From assembly GCA_900312665.1 (NCBI GenBank), contig ONZQ02000007.1:389156-453155 (forward strand): a stretch of DNA of 64,000 bases. The letters run 5' to 3'. The first letter of the stretch is position 1; each line of letters opens with the position of its first letter. This document shows positions 32,887-44,592 of the stretch, piece by piece. The position numbers were made by a program, and so were the translations under genes. This stretch comes from Cephalotrichum gorgonifer. Lineage: Eukaryota; Ascomycota; Sordariomycetes; Microascales; Microascaceae. The notes beneath the pieces are model-generated. The model was not told the origin of the DNA. It was given only the letters and a program-made list of their open reading frames with translations, and made no database searches.

Positions 32887-35445
32887 TTTGGATGTGGTGA
32901 TGGGAGTTCCGTGCTCGACGGTTTGATGGAGTACGAATCGGATGACGGATGACGGATGTAGGAGATCGTTCGTTCTAGTGGATGGAGCTTTCGGATTGTC
33001 GAGTCTTAGTGTAGCGCAGGGTAAGAAGAGAGGTAGAGATGGAGAGGGGAGAGACCGTGACTGCCGCTCAAAAGAAGAGATACCGAATCCTGGTATTGAA
33101 GTTCGCAGGTACTAGAGCAGACGTTGGGCAAGTAGAGGTAGTAGAGGTCGTCTCACGCGAATGCTCAAAGAAACTTGGAAACAAACCCCTGCGCCCGCCC
33201 GGAAAGACCCTGCTCGCCCGGTTGTGCTTTGATCGAGACGTCGAACGTGATGGGATGAGGATGGGACGATGGGAGGACGGAGCGAGGGTGGGTGGGGGGA
33301 AGGCTGAGGGAGTGGTATTAAGGATAAAGGGATGCGTGGGATGGGAAGGGGAATTGCCAGGGGCGGCGCGTGGCCGAAAGGGAACAAGGGTAGGGGGGAA
33401 GAGCGGGGCCGTTGCGTTGGAGTTGGAGGGGGCGCTAGTCGCTCGTGAGAACAGAAGATAATATGGGGAAGCCCAGGAGGAGGAGGGAGGAGGAGGAGAA
33501 AGGAGCTGGTGCCATTACGGAGCATGCAGTATTATTATCGCCCAGGGATTTGGATTGGGCCAATCTGGAAGAATTGGGCCGCTCTTGGCGGTTATGAAAC
33601 GGTGATTGGCTTTGGGCGCGACCAGTCTGGCTCAGAGATGCGTATGAAAGGGACGGACGGCGCCTCGCATCGAATTCTAAGTGGCGAGGAGGACCTGGGG
33701 TAATAATGGGTTCTGGTGGATTTACGGTGAGTGTAGCGGGCTCCAGGGGCGCCCAAGAGCCAATTAGCGCCTCCCGTGAACTGACAGCAGCACCGAGTGG
33801 GACGATTTGGGGATATCCGCCCTGTTTGAAACATGTTTTCAGAGGGCTATTAAGCTCCTTCTCCTCCGTAAAAAGCAAAACAAACAAGCTTTGAATCTGA
33901 TTTCAGGGTCACTCCAAGTAAACGTCACTGGCGTCGTCCCCGCAAAGCCTCGGCCGATAAGCCGCAAGCACAATACGAGTCGCGAAATATTTGTACGAGA
34001 AGCCCTTTCCTCTCATCCCACAGTCCAACCGTATAAATACACTTGAGTAGATGGATGGCTTGAATATTCCCGCCGTCTCAGCTCATGATTCTCCCCAAGC
34101 AAATACGGTCGGCTATTGCTGCTTGTAGTCTCTCTCCGTTCAGGTCCAAAAAGGACTAAGAACACAGAATGCACGGCCCCGTCAGACGAGTGGTCTGCAT
34201 GTTCCTCTTTCGGCAAAATAGCACTGATCCTTCCAGCTGATTGGGTGGAACTGTGCCAACATGAAACCAGCTGTGTTTCGGCCCCTTTCGAGCCAAGCAA
34301 AATATACGATGATGATCCATCCGGCAGCTCGGTCAGGAAGAGGCACAGGCCCGCGATGACGGATGATCCTCCCGCCCCCTCTGATCTACGAGTCCTCGAA
34401 ATCTTCACCATCGTCATCCTCCTTGGTAATCCGACCCAACAAGTGGAAATACTTGTTTTGAAGTTTTTTTTTTGTGAGAGCGGGAGAGAGAGACATTGAA
34501 GTGACGTGGATGGTGATCGACTTTGTTGTTGTTAACCTGGGCGGCTAGGGCCGACGGCATTAATCCAACCCCGTCTTCATATCTCCTGCATGATATGGAG
34601 AGTCCTTTGCACGTGGCCGCCCAACCCCCGCTCCATATAGTATACTCTACGAGGACGGATACCAGGAGCAAATGGCAAGTTCGTTTAATACCCAGAAAGT
34701 CATCCCTGTCATGATCCTATTTTAGGATTCGTATGTCGATAAGCACTCGCATGTCGAGTACGTATCCCATGCATACAACCTCATCCCCCGGTTGGTGCCG
34801 GTAAAAGTAACCCCTCCCGTGAAATAGGCCGATATTACAATCTAAAGCTCTTAAAATCCCTATATCTCACATAAAAAGAATCGCCCCCGAATGGACGGTA
34901 CTTGTATTGTGGAGATTGGTCTGGTCTGAGGCATTATTATATCTTCACGCGGGACGGGGTCCATACATGTACTAGTATAAGCATTTCAATACCACTGACG
35001 AGAACTTCCTTCGTCTGTCCCCCCCCACCTCTGTCATGTGCCCTACGGATATGGTAAGTACTCTTTCTCGCCGTCATCCCAGGCCAGGGTTACGGGAGGC
35101 TCTATTATTGCTGTCCCAGGTAGTGCCCAGAAGAGGTCCAGCGCGGGGCGCTAACCTGAAACACGAGCATTGTCGTCCTTCCACAAGTAGTAAAATACCA
35201 CCAAGAAAATAGTCCCCGTTTTTAGGTTTCACGTTTTCGAGCCCTTTAATAATGAGCATATCATACGAAAGGGGGATGGACCCACCTTCATCCTCCCCAG
35301 GCCATCATGATCCCCAGGTAGGCCCCACAGGATGCCTGCGCCCGGAGCAATGCGCACATTGGCGTAGGCGTGAACCTGGTTCTGTCGGCACAGACACACC
35401 GAACAAAAACAAAACCGAGGACGAGAATAGCACCCCGGCTGCTCA

Positions 35446-35904
35446 TCAAATCAAGCATTGCAGCAGGTAGCTTCGGGATGATGCGCTAATCAGCTCGGAG
35501 CAGGCACCCGGCATGACCCCTGATACATGATGAGGCCTGAACCTCCCCAATATGCCGAGCGGCGACTTGTAGCCTGAGAGCTGCATCTCGGCATTGATGA
35601 GACACTCCAGAGGCGTGGCTATGTCCGAATACTTGTGGTACCTGTCGATCTGGTGCCAAGAGGACCCGGTCTGATTATACGAGAGTTGCATGGGAGTACG
35701 GAGTGATGCCGTACTCGGCCTGTCTGGCTTGTATCCAAGATCCTTCCTCGCCATCTGGGGTGCTCTCCGCAGAGTTGGGGGTCTCGGTTTGCCAAGATTC
35801 CGATCCGTGGAGAAAGTAGAAATAGGCGGATTCTCCTTACATGTAACGATGGTTGGGTGGTAGAAAGCACGCATTATCGAAGCGATGTTGACAAGCTCGC
35901 ACAT
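35446..35904 (-). CDS. possible orphan protein
   Basis: An uninterrupted frame of up to 152 codons. The natural start may be an internal Met (MRAFYHPTIVTC, 35874), because the first codons lie in a tandem repeat. Codon choice is moderately C/G-ending, and the stretch around SDIATPLECLINAEMQL looks protein-like. No recognised domain, signal peptide or membrane segment. It may equally be a chance frame. Confidence 0.2.
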   Translation of the reverse strand: MCELVNIASIMRAFYHPTIVTCKENPPISTFSTDRNLGKPRPPTLRRAPQMARKDLGYKPDRPSTASLRTPMQLSYNQTGSSWHQIDRYHKYSDIATPLECLINAEMQLSGYKSPLGILGRFRPHHVSGVMPGACSELISASSRSYLLQCLI

Positions 35905-35934
35905 TCAAGCTCGCATATTCAAGCTCACATGTTC
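35893..35934. repeat. 14-bp tandem repeat, three units
   Basis: Units AAGCTCGCACATTC, AAGCTCGCATATTC and AAGCTCACATGTTC in direct succession. Confidence 0.8.
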
Positions 35935-36422
35935 TGTTTGTCTTCCCTTTGCTCTTGATACCCAAGCCACCCACCGTCTCATCCCTTCACATCATGGGAC
36001 AGAATAAGCCCGCGATGCAGGAGAGGAATAACATCTCGTCTACTCCACTCCGGCACCCTTCCATACTCAGGCAGTCATGTGCAGGCATGACAGTGTATTC
36101 TGTTTTATACTCACTTCCTTGACTGGAAGTCCTGATGGAGATTTGCACACGCAGTTTAAGGAACTGTTTATATACGCTGAAAAATGCTAGGTAGGTCTTA
36201 TGGCTGGTGGAGCGAGCACGGCGTTGTTATTACATAGCTATCTCCATCTACCTGTATCATTGTACTCACAAGGGAGGGACGATCGACGTTAACAGCATAT
36301 TGTTGGTCTCCAACTGATAGCAAGGCAAGATTGGTTGTAGAGGGAATAGCGTTGGACCTTCTCCGCCTACCTCCTCTCTTTGTTGTCAGCCGTCAACCCA
36401 TCAAGAATACATGTAGTCCTCG

Positions 36423-37109
36423 ATGCATCACCACTGTGTCGTCCTCCTGACCACCCATTTTACTTCCATCATTTTCATCGCTTCCGCTATCCCAGAAAGC
36501 TCGCCCTCTTCTCTCAATTACCAGAGAAAGCCGTCCAGGGCACTGCCCATCCCTAGAGGCTGGCCTCGCTGTTCAGCGAAGTCTAAACCTCCCGTTTTCC
36601 TCGATGAGCCGACGCCCAGTCTCGAGAGTCCGGACGCCTTCAACACCGTCATGTTCCCTAAGAATCCGGCTGCCGCCCGGGCAGGCAGTTCTCTGCATTT
36701 ATTTTGAACCCCCTCGTCAATATCCTGATGGTGGCGTCGAAGAGGCAGCTAATGTACAAGCTGGATGCTCTCATCAGAGAGAAGCTTTGTTACCAGAACG
36801 GCGACGGTGACGAGCGGAGTTTTCTACGACAGATCACCCCAACATAGCTTTAAGGTGGGGGCTCTAGGACCGGAGATTTAAAGACTACGTCGAGCGTGTT
36901 GCAAGGCATGGCCATGACCGGACACCCTGTCTAGCGGACGCGGGAGTGTATCCCCGGCAAATATTATCCAGGAACTCTAATTACATGGCAAGCAGAGCAG
37001 CTTCCCCCCAATCGGTGGCGGCCATGATCATCCGCGATATGGCCAGGCGTATCTTGGATAGAAGAGCCAGCTGTGGAAAGCTCGCATTCGTTATGAAGGC
37101 ACAAAGGGG
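36423..37109 (+). pseudogene. possible gene relic
   Basis: Fragments in different frames look protein-like: SKPPVFLDEPTPSLESPDAF (about 36582), NPLVNILMVASKRQLMYKLD followed by DALIREK (about 36710-36790), and SVAAMIIRDMARRILDRRAS (about 37014). Stops separate them, and I found no convincing splice sites. The middle fragment is faintly reminiscent of cytochrome P450 helices, but I cannot assign a family. Confidence 0.2.
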
Positions 37110-37892
37110 TTGACTGGGTATGCTGGAGAGACATTGATCTTGCCTTGCATGGTCGTGTCCCGGGGTCTCGATCCTAGATAATCGGACGCCCGCGCGTGTG
37201 CGTCTAGCGCGGGTTAGCGGGGGAGCAGCCAGGGCACCACCTACACTCGTCCTCTACTCCGATTCTCGCTCCCCCATTTATGTAGCTCTACTTGGAGAAG
37301 CAATTCCTAGCGCGAAAGTTGACTAGCCGGCATGTATGCCACTAGCAATCATGAGCTGGCCAATGCACTCTGGTTTGTTAGTTCAGTACGGTTAACATAC
37401 TTTTAATATCACAGTCAGAGTAAACGCGCATATTGGTGTATATTTTCAATGGCATCATAACCACCGTCCCTTCAAAAAAGAGAGCCTATTAATATCTGTT
37501 CTGCGACCAGTGACCACATACCACCAATCACCACATCAGACATCGATATTCGCGAGGGGAACCTGCACCTGCTCTTCCAGCTGCACCACCTCACAATCAG
37601 TGGCCTTTTCCAACCAAGGGTTTGTGATTCCAACTGATAATGGTAATATCAAAATTCCTGTGTAATGGGCGGAGGCTAATCCATCTCGAAAGGTATCACC
37701 ACGCGGGCTGCATGAATCCTAGCTGAAACGACGAGGCTCACTGTGTCCTCTCCTCCATCCCCAACAGCATCCTGAGTCTCTGGCCTTTGAAAGTATCACA
37801 GGCTTCCGACTTCCTAACCCCGCACTCTGCATTTTTTTTACCCCCCCTTCGCCCCCGACCTACCCCCGTATCTAACCCCTCAGCCTTCCGCC

Positions 37893-39216
37893 ATGGCGGG
37901 CGAGCAAATACGGACGACAGACGGAATTCACCCGGCGGGAAACGGCATCGCGAGTAGACCCGCCGTGGCGTTTCTTGGGCCGGTATCGTCATATACTCAC
38001 CAGGTGAGTCAGACCCACGCTCACAGCAGGGCTTGCCCTGGTTAAAGATGCGACCGCATCCCTGGTCTGTTCTTCTACCACGTCTCCCCTTATTCTGACG
38101 CGCCGGTCCGGCAATACAAAAGGCAGCGTTGCAATCTTTCCCCGGGGCCGAGTATGACCTTAGACCGACTGTGAATATTGACGGTAAGTACATCCGAAGC
38201 TCATCGCCCCTCCAGATCCACAACCCCAACCCCGACCCTCCGAAGAGCAGAGAGGGGCATATGCTGAGTGAGGACTCCTTCCCTCCCCCTTTTCCCCCCC
38301 GCCCGCAGAAGTCTTCGAGATCGTGCAAAGAGGTGACGTCGAATTCGGCGTCGTCCCCTTTGAGAACTCGTCCAATGGCGCCGTAATCTTCACCCTCGAC
38401 AACCTCGCCAACCGCTACGGGACATGCCCAGACATCTCTGTCTGCGGCGAGGCCTATGTCGACGTGCACCACTTCCTCCTCGGCCACCGGAGCAGCCTCC
38501 CGCACCTCGTTGACGAGTCGGGCCCGGGCTCGGGCGGCTCGGGCACTGCGACACCCACGGCCGCGGACCCTCACCCCCTTAGGCCGCGCGCGAGGCCCCT
38601 CGGCAGTCTGAGCCATGTGCGGCGGCTGTACTCGCACCCGCAGGCGTGGGGCCAGTGCTCGGTGTTCTTGTCGGCATACCTTAAGGGTGTGGAGACGATC
38701 GACGTGAGCTCGACGAGCAGGGCGGCCGAGATGGTCAAGGAAGACCTCACGGGCACGTCGGCGGCCATCTCGAGCGAGATCGCGGCCGAGGTCTACGGGG
38801 TCGATATTCTGGCCAAGTGCATCGAGGACAGAGAGGACAACACGACGCGGTTCCTGATCATCCGGAAGACGTCCCGCCCTGACCTGGTCGTGCCGGAGCC
38901 CTCGCCGGCGCCTGCACCGCCTGCGCCCGCTCGCGCTACGGCGAGGAAGACAAAGTCGCTCCTCTCGTTCACGGTACCCCACCACGAGCCGGGCGCGCTG
39001 GCGGACGTGCTGGACTGCTTTAGGAAGGCGAGGTTGAACCTGACTAGCATCAACAGCCGGCCGAGCCTTATAAAGGCGTTCCAGTACCTGTTCTTCGTGG
39101 AGATCGAGGGGCACTTTGATCTCGATGAGGAGGTGAGGGAGGCATTTGCGAGTGCCCAGAAGGTGGCGCAGAGCTCGAGGTGGCTGGGGAGCTGGTATAG
39201 CAGGAGGATTGACTAG
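37893..39216 (+). CDS. PHA2: prephenate dehydratase
   Basis: Converts prephenate to phenylpyruvate in phenylalanine synthesis. Exons are 37893..38003, 38123..38183 and 38309..39216 (359 aa). Introns are 119 nt (GTGAGT..AAAAG) and 125 nt (GTAAGT..GCAG), and the phases fit. The N-terminal catalytic part reads VAFLGPVSSYTHQ|AALQSFPG, then GDVEFGVVPFENSSNG, with the conserved ENS. DNTTRFLII (about 264-272) carries the catalytic TR motif. The C-terminal ACT regulatory domain (LLSFTVPHHEPGALADVLD onward) has INSRPS where many enzymes have IESRPS; this loop binds the feedback inhibitor phenylalanine. An extra Gly/Ala-rich loop lies near 110-130. The start was chosen because it is the first ATG with good context before the FLGP core. 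Confidence 0.9.
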
Positions 39217-41193
39217 AGGGGCCTATGACATGTCACTGGAGAGGAGGGAGGAGGGAGGAGGACGGAAATTGGACACGCATCCGGCGGTGGGATTAGCTGC
39301 CAAAGCGACCCCCCTGGCGAGTCTAGCGGGATATTACCTCCAGCTTTCCCAATTCAGCACTGGGATATCCCGCGGGGGGGGCCATATATATCGTACCAAG
39401 ACGTAATATCTGCCAAGGCGGCCAACTGCGTCATGCGAGTAACGGTTGCCTTCTCCCATTGATCTCCATAATTTACGGGGCTGCCGACCATTTCGGCCCC
39501 CTACGTGGCAGGAAATGAGACTCTTTGTTTTCTCACCATGACAAGAGCTCGATCGATCGTGTGCTGACCACTCTTCGTGAAGGGTGCCCCCACCCCACCC
39601 CCACCCCAGCAGCATGCAAGTCCCTTCGCTTTGGTTCTCGACCTTCTCGGTCGGTGTAGCCCCACGCTGTGCGGTGGCACGGGGTGGACTCGGCTGAGGT
39701 GAGACGGGATGGGGAGTGGGGGGGGGGGGGGTCAAGGAAGCAGAAGGATGCCCTCTTGTATCCTCCTTATCCCGGATTACTGAACTATTATACTACTTTT
39801 AACCTTCACGGCACGAGCCGGTTTACCGCATGTAGCCGTGACCTTTCTCCTCGACGCTTTTACCAGGGATCATAGCTCGAGAAGGTGGTGATGGACCTCC
39901 CCGAATAGTGCACCTACTTCATTATCCCCCATCCCTCCCACGTAGGCATCATCGGCCGTGTCAAAAACGCCATCTACTCCGATGGCAATTGGCTGTTTCT
40001 CCCCGACACCGAGTCACCCCGGGGAGTATCCAGATGCAGCCAAAGGTGTAGGGAAGTGGCTTGTGTGGTGGGAAAGGCATGGGTTGAAAAGGAAGGGGGG
40101 GAGGGGAGGCTTCGTTTACCTCACAGCATATGGGTTGGATCGGGATGTTTCGCGGGGCGCCGTGGGGGGGAAAGAGCTATGGTTGGTGAGTGGGTGGTTG
40201 AGTGGTGCCTCGGCGGGGGGCGCTGAAGTGTGGTCAGGTCAGGGCAAGCACACCAATGACGTAGCTTGGTGGGCCCGGGTGTGGACACCTACCCCACTAT
40301 CCGAGGCGGTCCGCAATATGGAAAGGGGCACGACGTACAAGTATATTAATATACGAAGAAGGTGGCTTGCTTGTACTCGTAGGCGCATGGATGTCTATTC
40401 TAATCAGTCTGAAGTCCCATTTTTCTCGTTCTTTTCTTAGCCACGGCCGCATGTGAGTGGATGCCATGCAGGTTTTTGAGGGAACACTTGAGAGCTAAGA
40501 CGCTGCAGGGTGGGTAGGAGCCATTCTTGAGTACATGTAAAGATACTTGTAATACTACCCTTGCCTTGGGCTTGCAACTCGTAACTCGTACCTAGGTGGC
40601 TTATGATTATTGATACGTACCCCTCCCCTACCCCCCCCGTGGTGGAGGGACAGGCCAATCCACCCCTCCGGCGGCGTGGGTGGAAACGGGAGTTGTTCGG
40701 CTGTGATGTACTAAAGTAGCTCGAGTAGTTTTTTTTCTCTCTACTCGTGGAGTTTGTAAGGAGAGATGAAGTACTTGTTGGTCTTTTGGCCACTTCTTTA
40801 AACCAAAATGATACTTTAACGTACTCGTACTCGTAGAATTCGGTGCCTTCTATTTTACTTAAATACAAAGCCTGTCTGGTCGTTTTCTCCCGGTCCTCCT
40901 TCCTTTTCCCGTGTGGCTCCATGATCTTCCTTGCACTTACACTTACACGCATGCCGGCCCGAGCTCTCCCCTCAAGTTCATACAGCAACACCTTGTTGAT
41001 ATCCTCTCCAAGTTACTAGGCTTATACCGAAACTCATTCTAACCTTAACCTGTCCTTTCACTCTTTCTTTTTGTTTCTTGGAAAACAGGAACATCCTCGA
41101 GACTCTCATATCCTCTCCCCTCCTGTCGAGCCATCGTCAGAGTATTCCTAGCACACCACTCAAGTTCCTCCCTCCCTCCCTCCCCCTTAAAAA
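39217..41193. other. intergenic
   Basis: No supported gene. Contains a G14 run at 39718-39731, TACTCGTA-type 8-mers (40374, 40822, 40828) and a CCCT-rich leader just before 41194. A 160-codon open frame at 39958-40440 has no protein-like features. Confidence 0.5.
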
Positions 41194-42613
41194 ATGGCTC
41201 CTAAACCGATATTTACCGTCACGCACCCACGTGCGTGCTCAACGGCATTCGAGAGGGTATGTCACACAAGCTTACATGCGACGTGGAGGTACACTCGGGC
41301 CCACCAGGCTTATACCCGTGTTCCTGCTTCCCTACTACCACCAGTCTAGTTCTAATGCCTTTTTTTTGTCGCAGGTATTCATGACTCGTCGTGATACGCT
41401 CCAATGCGAACATGAGCCGTTCGGGGAACCCTTCTACTATGGCCCCGAGCGGATGAGCGAGAGATTCGAGGATGACGAGGCGCATCGAGTGGAGACTGGG
41501 CACGCCGAGACGACGTATCAAGACATCATGGGCAGGATACTGAAGACCGCGGATGAGGTTCGACCTGCCGTTTTCTACCCTCCTTTCTGATAACCGCCCA
41601 CTTATTGCCTTCTCTTCTCCGTTCCTTGTCATTATCTCAGCGGCTTCTCCCCCCCCTCACCCCCACGGAAAAAAAACTACCGACAGTCCCGCTTACCACC
41701 CATAGGGCGATAAACAAGTCTTCATAAAGGACATGGCCTACTACCTAGTGCCCCCCGGCGGGAAGTCCGCCAAGATCGCCCCCTCCCTGGGCTCGGGGGA
41801 AGAGCCCTCCAACCCGTCCGTGGTGCCGCTCGAGACCCTGCGCCGCTTCCAGTACACGTTCCTCATCCGCCACCCCCGCCGCAGCATCCCCAGCTACTAC
41901 CGCTGCACCGTGCCCCCCCTGGACGCCGTCACGGGCTTCTCCTACTTCCTGCCCAGCGAGGCGGGCTACTCGGAGCTGCGGCGCCTCATCGACTACCTCC
42001 TCGCCGAGGGCGTTGTCGATAGGTCGGAGCTGGTCGTGCTGGACGCCGACGACATGCTCGACAACCCCGAGGCGGCCATTCGGATATACTGCGAGAAGGC
42101 CGGGATCGACTTCACCCCCGGGATGCTGCAGTGGAGCAAGGCCGACACGGAGCACGCGGCCCAGAAGTTTGAGAAGTGGGTCGGGTTCCATGACGACGCG
42201 ATCCGCAGCTCGTCCCTCAGGCCGCGATCTCACGCGCAGGTAAGTTTTCTTTTGTTTCTTTTCCCGTAGAAGAGAAAACCCCCCTCCCTCCCCCTTTTCC
42301 CCACCGGAGTCGGAAAGTAGCTGAGCTAACTCGCATTGGGAAGAAAACGTTGACGACGGAGGAAGAGGACGAGCAGTGGAGGAAGAAGTACGGCGAGAAG
42401 GGCCAGAAGGCGATCCGCAAGTGTGTGGAGGACAACCTGGCCGACTACGAGTACATCAAGCAGTTCGCATTCAAGGTGCCCCCGAGGGAGTCGCACGGGG
42501 TGAACGGGACCAACGGAACCAACGGAACCAACGGCGTCAACGGTGCCAACGGAACCAATGGTACGAATGGTACGAATGGTACGAATGAGTCGGACGGCTC
42601 GTGTAGTAGTTAA
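41194..42613 (+). CDS. sulfotransferase-like P-loop protein
   Basis: 349-aa fungal member of the P-loop/sulfotransferase-like family. Exons: 41194..41256, 41375..41557, 41706..42239 and 42344..42613, all phase 0. The short first exon gives MAPKPIFTVTHPRACSTAFE, where HPRACST takes the place of the PAPS-binding P-loop of true sulfotransferases. KQVFIKDMAYYL and YTFLIRHPRRSIPSYYR follow, matching the second conserved block. Intron 2 uses a weak GTTCGA donor, and intron 3 an AAG acceptor after a good CTAAC branch. The C-terminus is a run of NGT/NGV/NGA tripeptides before ESDGSCSS. Substrate unknown. It is convergent with mL67. Confidence 0.75.
42503..42586 (+). repeat. coding 9-bp repeat (NGT tripeptides)
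   Basis: Tandem 9-mers of the type AACGGAACC encode Asn-Gly-Thr repeats near the C-terminus of the sulfotransferase-like protein. Synonymous changes (AAC/AAT, ACC/ACG) separate an older and a younger part. Confidence 0.8.
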
Positions 42614-42937
42614 GGGGTGGATGTGAGTTGCATGAGGGGAGATGCATTAGTGGTGATAGCAAGCGAACATTGGGTACACTTGGGCAGAATGTAAACTGGG
42701 ATGATGACGATGGCTAGTCGCAACTGAAACGGAAAATTGATATGCATTGTTACACTGTCCGCTAATCGTACATGTACAAGTCGCTTAACTCCTTGGACCG
42801 TGACTCTTCTGCCGTGACTCCACGCTGCCCCTTCAGCACACGTTCGGCGGCCGCAAGTATCCGGCTCCCCCCTTTCAACCACCGCCACCCCCCCGGTTTG
42901 CTTCCCTTGAAAAACTTCGATATTCGGCCATCGTGGC
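42614..42937. other. intergenic, 3' flanks of convergent genes
   Basis: 324 bp between the stop codons of the sulfotransferase-like gene and mL67. No gene seen. Confidence 0.6.
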
Positions 42938-43787
42938 TTACTGCTTCAGCGGCTCGGCGGCGGCCGACTCCGGTAGCAGCGTGTGCGTCACCGCCCGAGG
43001 CACCGAGCCCACCGGCGCCGACCAGTCCACGCCATCCGGCAGTAGCCCGTGCTTCACGTTTGGCGACCACTTCGTGGCGTAGTGCCTATCTATCGCGTTT
43101 GCCCAGTAAATCGTCGCCTCGCAGAGCTCTCCCCCCTCCCCCTCCACGACCTTGTTCGACTTGCCGCTCCCCGCCAGCACGGCTGCGAGGTCCGCCACGG
43201 CGTTCGCCTTCTGCTCCAGCACCTTCTTCCCCCTCTCCTGCCTAGTGAGTACCCTCTTTCCGCCCTTGGGGGTCTGCTCGAAGTAGAGGGAGTCGTCCCA
43301 CTCCAGCTCGTGCCGGCGGCGGAACTCGCGGAGCTTGGCGTAGACGGACTGGCCAACGTCGCCCCGACCGGCCGGGAACTCGACCATCGCGAGTTGGCGC
43401 CAGAGGTCCTTGCGGATCTTGGAGGGTTTGGACTTCTTCCCCACGAAGGGGATCTGTTGGTGTGCTTTGTAGACCTGAGAAAACACGAAGATATCTTAGT
43501 AAAAGAGGTTCCCAGGCGCGTAGTTCAGAAAAGGATCTCGGGGCCTCGGGTGAGGGAGAGAGCGAGAAACGTACGTCCAGGACGGGAGTGTGCGAGTACA
43601 CGACCAGCTTCGACCTCAGCTCGTTAAACACCCATATCTTCTCTCCGTGGCCCTCGGGGTACCCCGTCAGCTCGGGCTGCGGCTTCCGGTACCGCGGCTT
43701 CCAGTGGCCGTGCCGCACACTGATTCGGGATATGCCAATCGCGAGCTGGTCAACCGTCGCCGGCCTCGCCAAGGTGACGGCGCTCAT
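42938..43787 (-). CDS. MHR1: mitochondrial large-subunit ribosomal protein mL67 (Mhr1)
   Basis: Fungal mitochondrial ribosomal protein mL67, also described in yeast as Mhr1 with a role in mtDNA recombination. Exons are 43787..43575 and 43474..42938 (249 aa), phase 0, with a 100-nt intron (GTACGT..CTCAG). Conserved core: KIWVFNELRSKLVVYSHTPV joined to VYKAHQQIPFVGKKSKPSKI, then RKDLWRQLAMVEFP and YAKLREFRRRHELEWDD. The N-terminal 30 residues are basic and lack acids up to about 35, consistent with mitochondrial import. It is longer than yeast Mhr1, with a C-terminal extension typical of filamentous fungi. Three evenly spaced CACGTG boxes lie upstream (44023-44052). Confidence 0.82.
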
Positions 43788-44022
43788 CGTTGCTGTGGCC
43801 TAATCGTTCCGTTGCCGTTGGCCTGGGGTGCGTCGGACGGTACGTCGATCTCGTTAAAAGGTGTCTCGGCCGAAGCTGGATGGACAAATCGCGCTTGGGC
43901 GTGGGAATTGGTGGGCGCAGGTACTACCTCGAAAGCACCTCAAAAGCGACATACACTCAATCCCATCACCATCCGTAGCGTGGGAAAAAAAATCCAGGCT
44001 CGCAAGCCACGCGACTTAGAAT

Positions 44023-44052
44023 CACGTGAAATATCACGTGTAGATACACGTG
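44023..44052. promoter_or_regulatory. three CACGTG boxes at 12-bp spacing
   Basis: CACGTG occurs at 44023, 44035 and 44047, exactly 12 bp apart, about 235-265 bp upstream of the mL67 start. The first is the full palindrome TCACGTGA. CACGTG is the binding site of bHLH factors such as Cbf1. The spacing (just over one helical turn) would place the sites on nearly the same DNA face. Function is inferred. Confidence 0.55.
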
Positions 44053-44592
44053 CAGAATTGACACCTGTGAGTTTCGGTTGACTCCGATAAATTAGTGCCA
44101 CACCCCAGTTGCCTAGATTTGAGGCGTTTGGCCTTAACCTTAATAGCGAAGTGTATCAGCCAGGCAAACGTAAGAGCCGGACAAACGTCACTTCTTTCAT
44201 TACAGAAACAACATAACAGAATTTTTTCTCGTTATGCGGGACTGTCCAACATTACGTATAGATAGTATGAAAGCTCTTGACAAATTTAGAAGCCATTCTA
44301 CCATGCATTTTAGGGTAGGGATAAATGAATAGAAACCCGGTAAATCGTGGAGCATTTTGGTATTTGCACCCCTTCATATATTAACACCAGGATGGCGACA
44401 GGGAGTTACCAGTGACGTTTGGGTGACTGTTGTTAGTAGTGCCCCAGGGAGTGCCGTCATCCCCGCCAAATCCAAAAAGACTATGACGGTGCAGCCAACG
44501 GGCGCGTAGAGCGGGGTCATGCTGCCCCCACCAATGCTCTCAGGCTGACATCACCGTAACGGGAGCTTTCCAGCGGAATCCCGCCCAATCTG

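Larger units (their letters stand above)
32887..37892. other. 5-kb gene-poor region
   Basis: The first several hundred bases are the MAPKKK promoter. Beyond it I see no confident gene. Weak coding-like stretches occur at 35446-35904 (minus) and 36420-37110 (plus), together with a 14-bp tandem repeat and scattered TACTTGTA-type 8-mers. Confidence 0.5.

Noticed and set aside
37738..39114. 458-codon open frame on the minus strand
   Set aside because: It lies exactly antisense to prephenate dehydratase, whose domains and splice phases are clear. GC-rich third positions remove antisense stops.
39958..40440. 160-codon open frame
   Set aside because: Trp/Gly/Arg-rich, no domain, no supporting splice or promoter context; probably chance.
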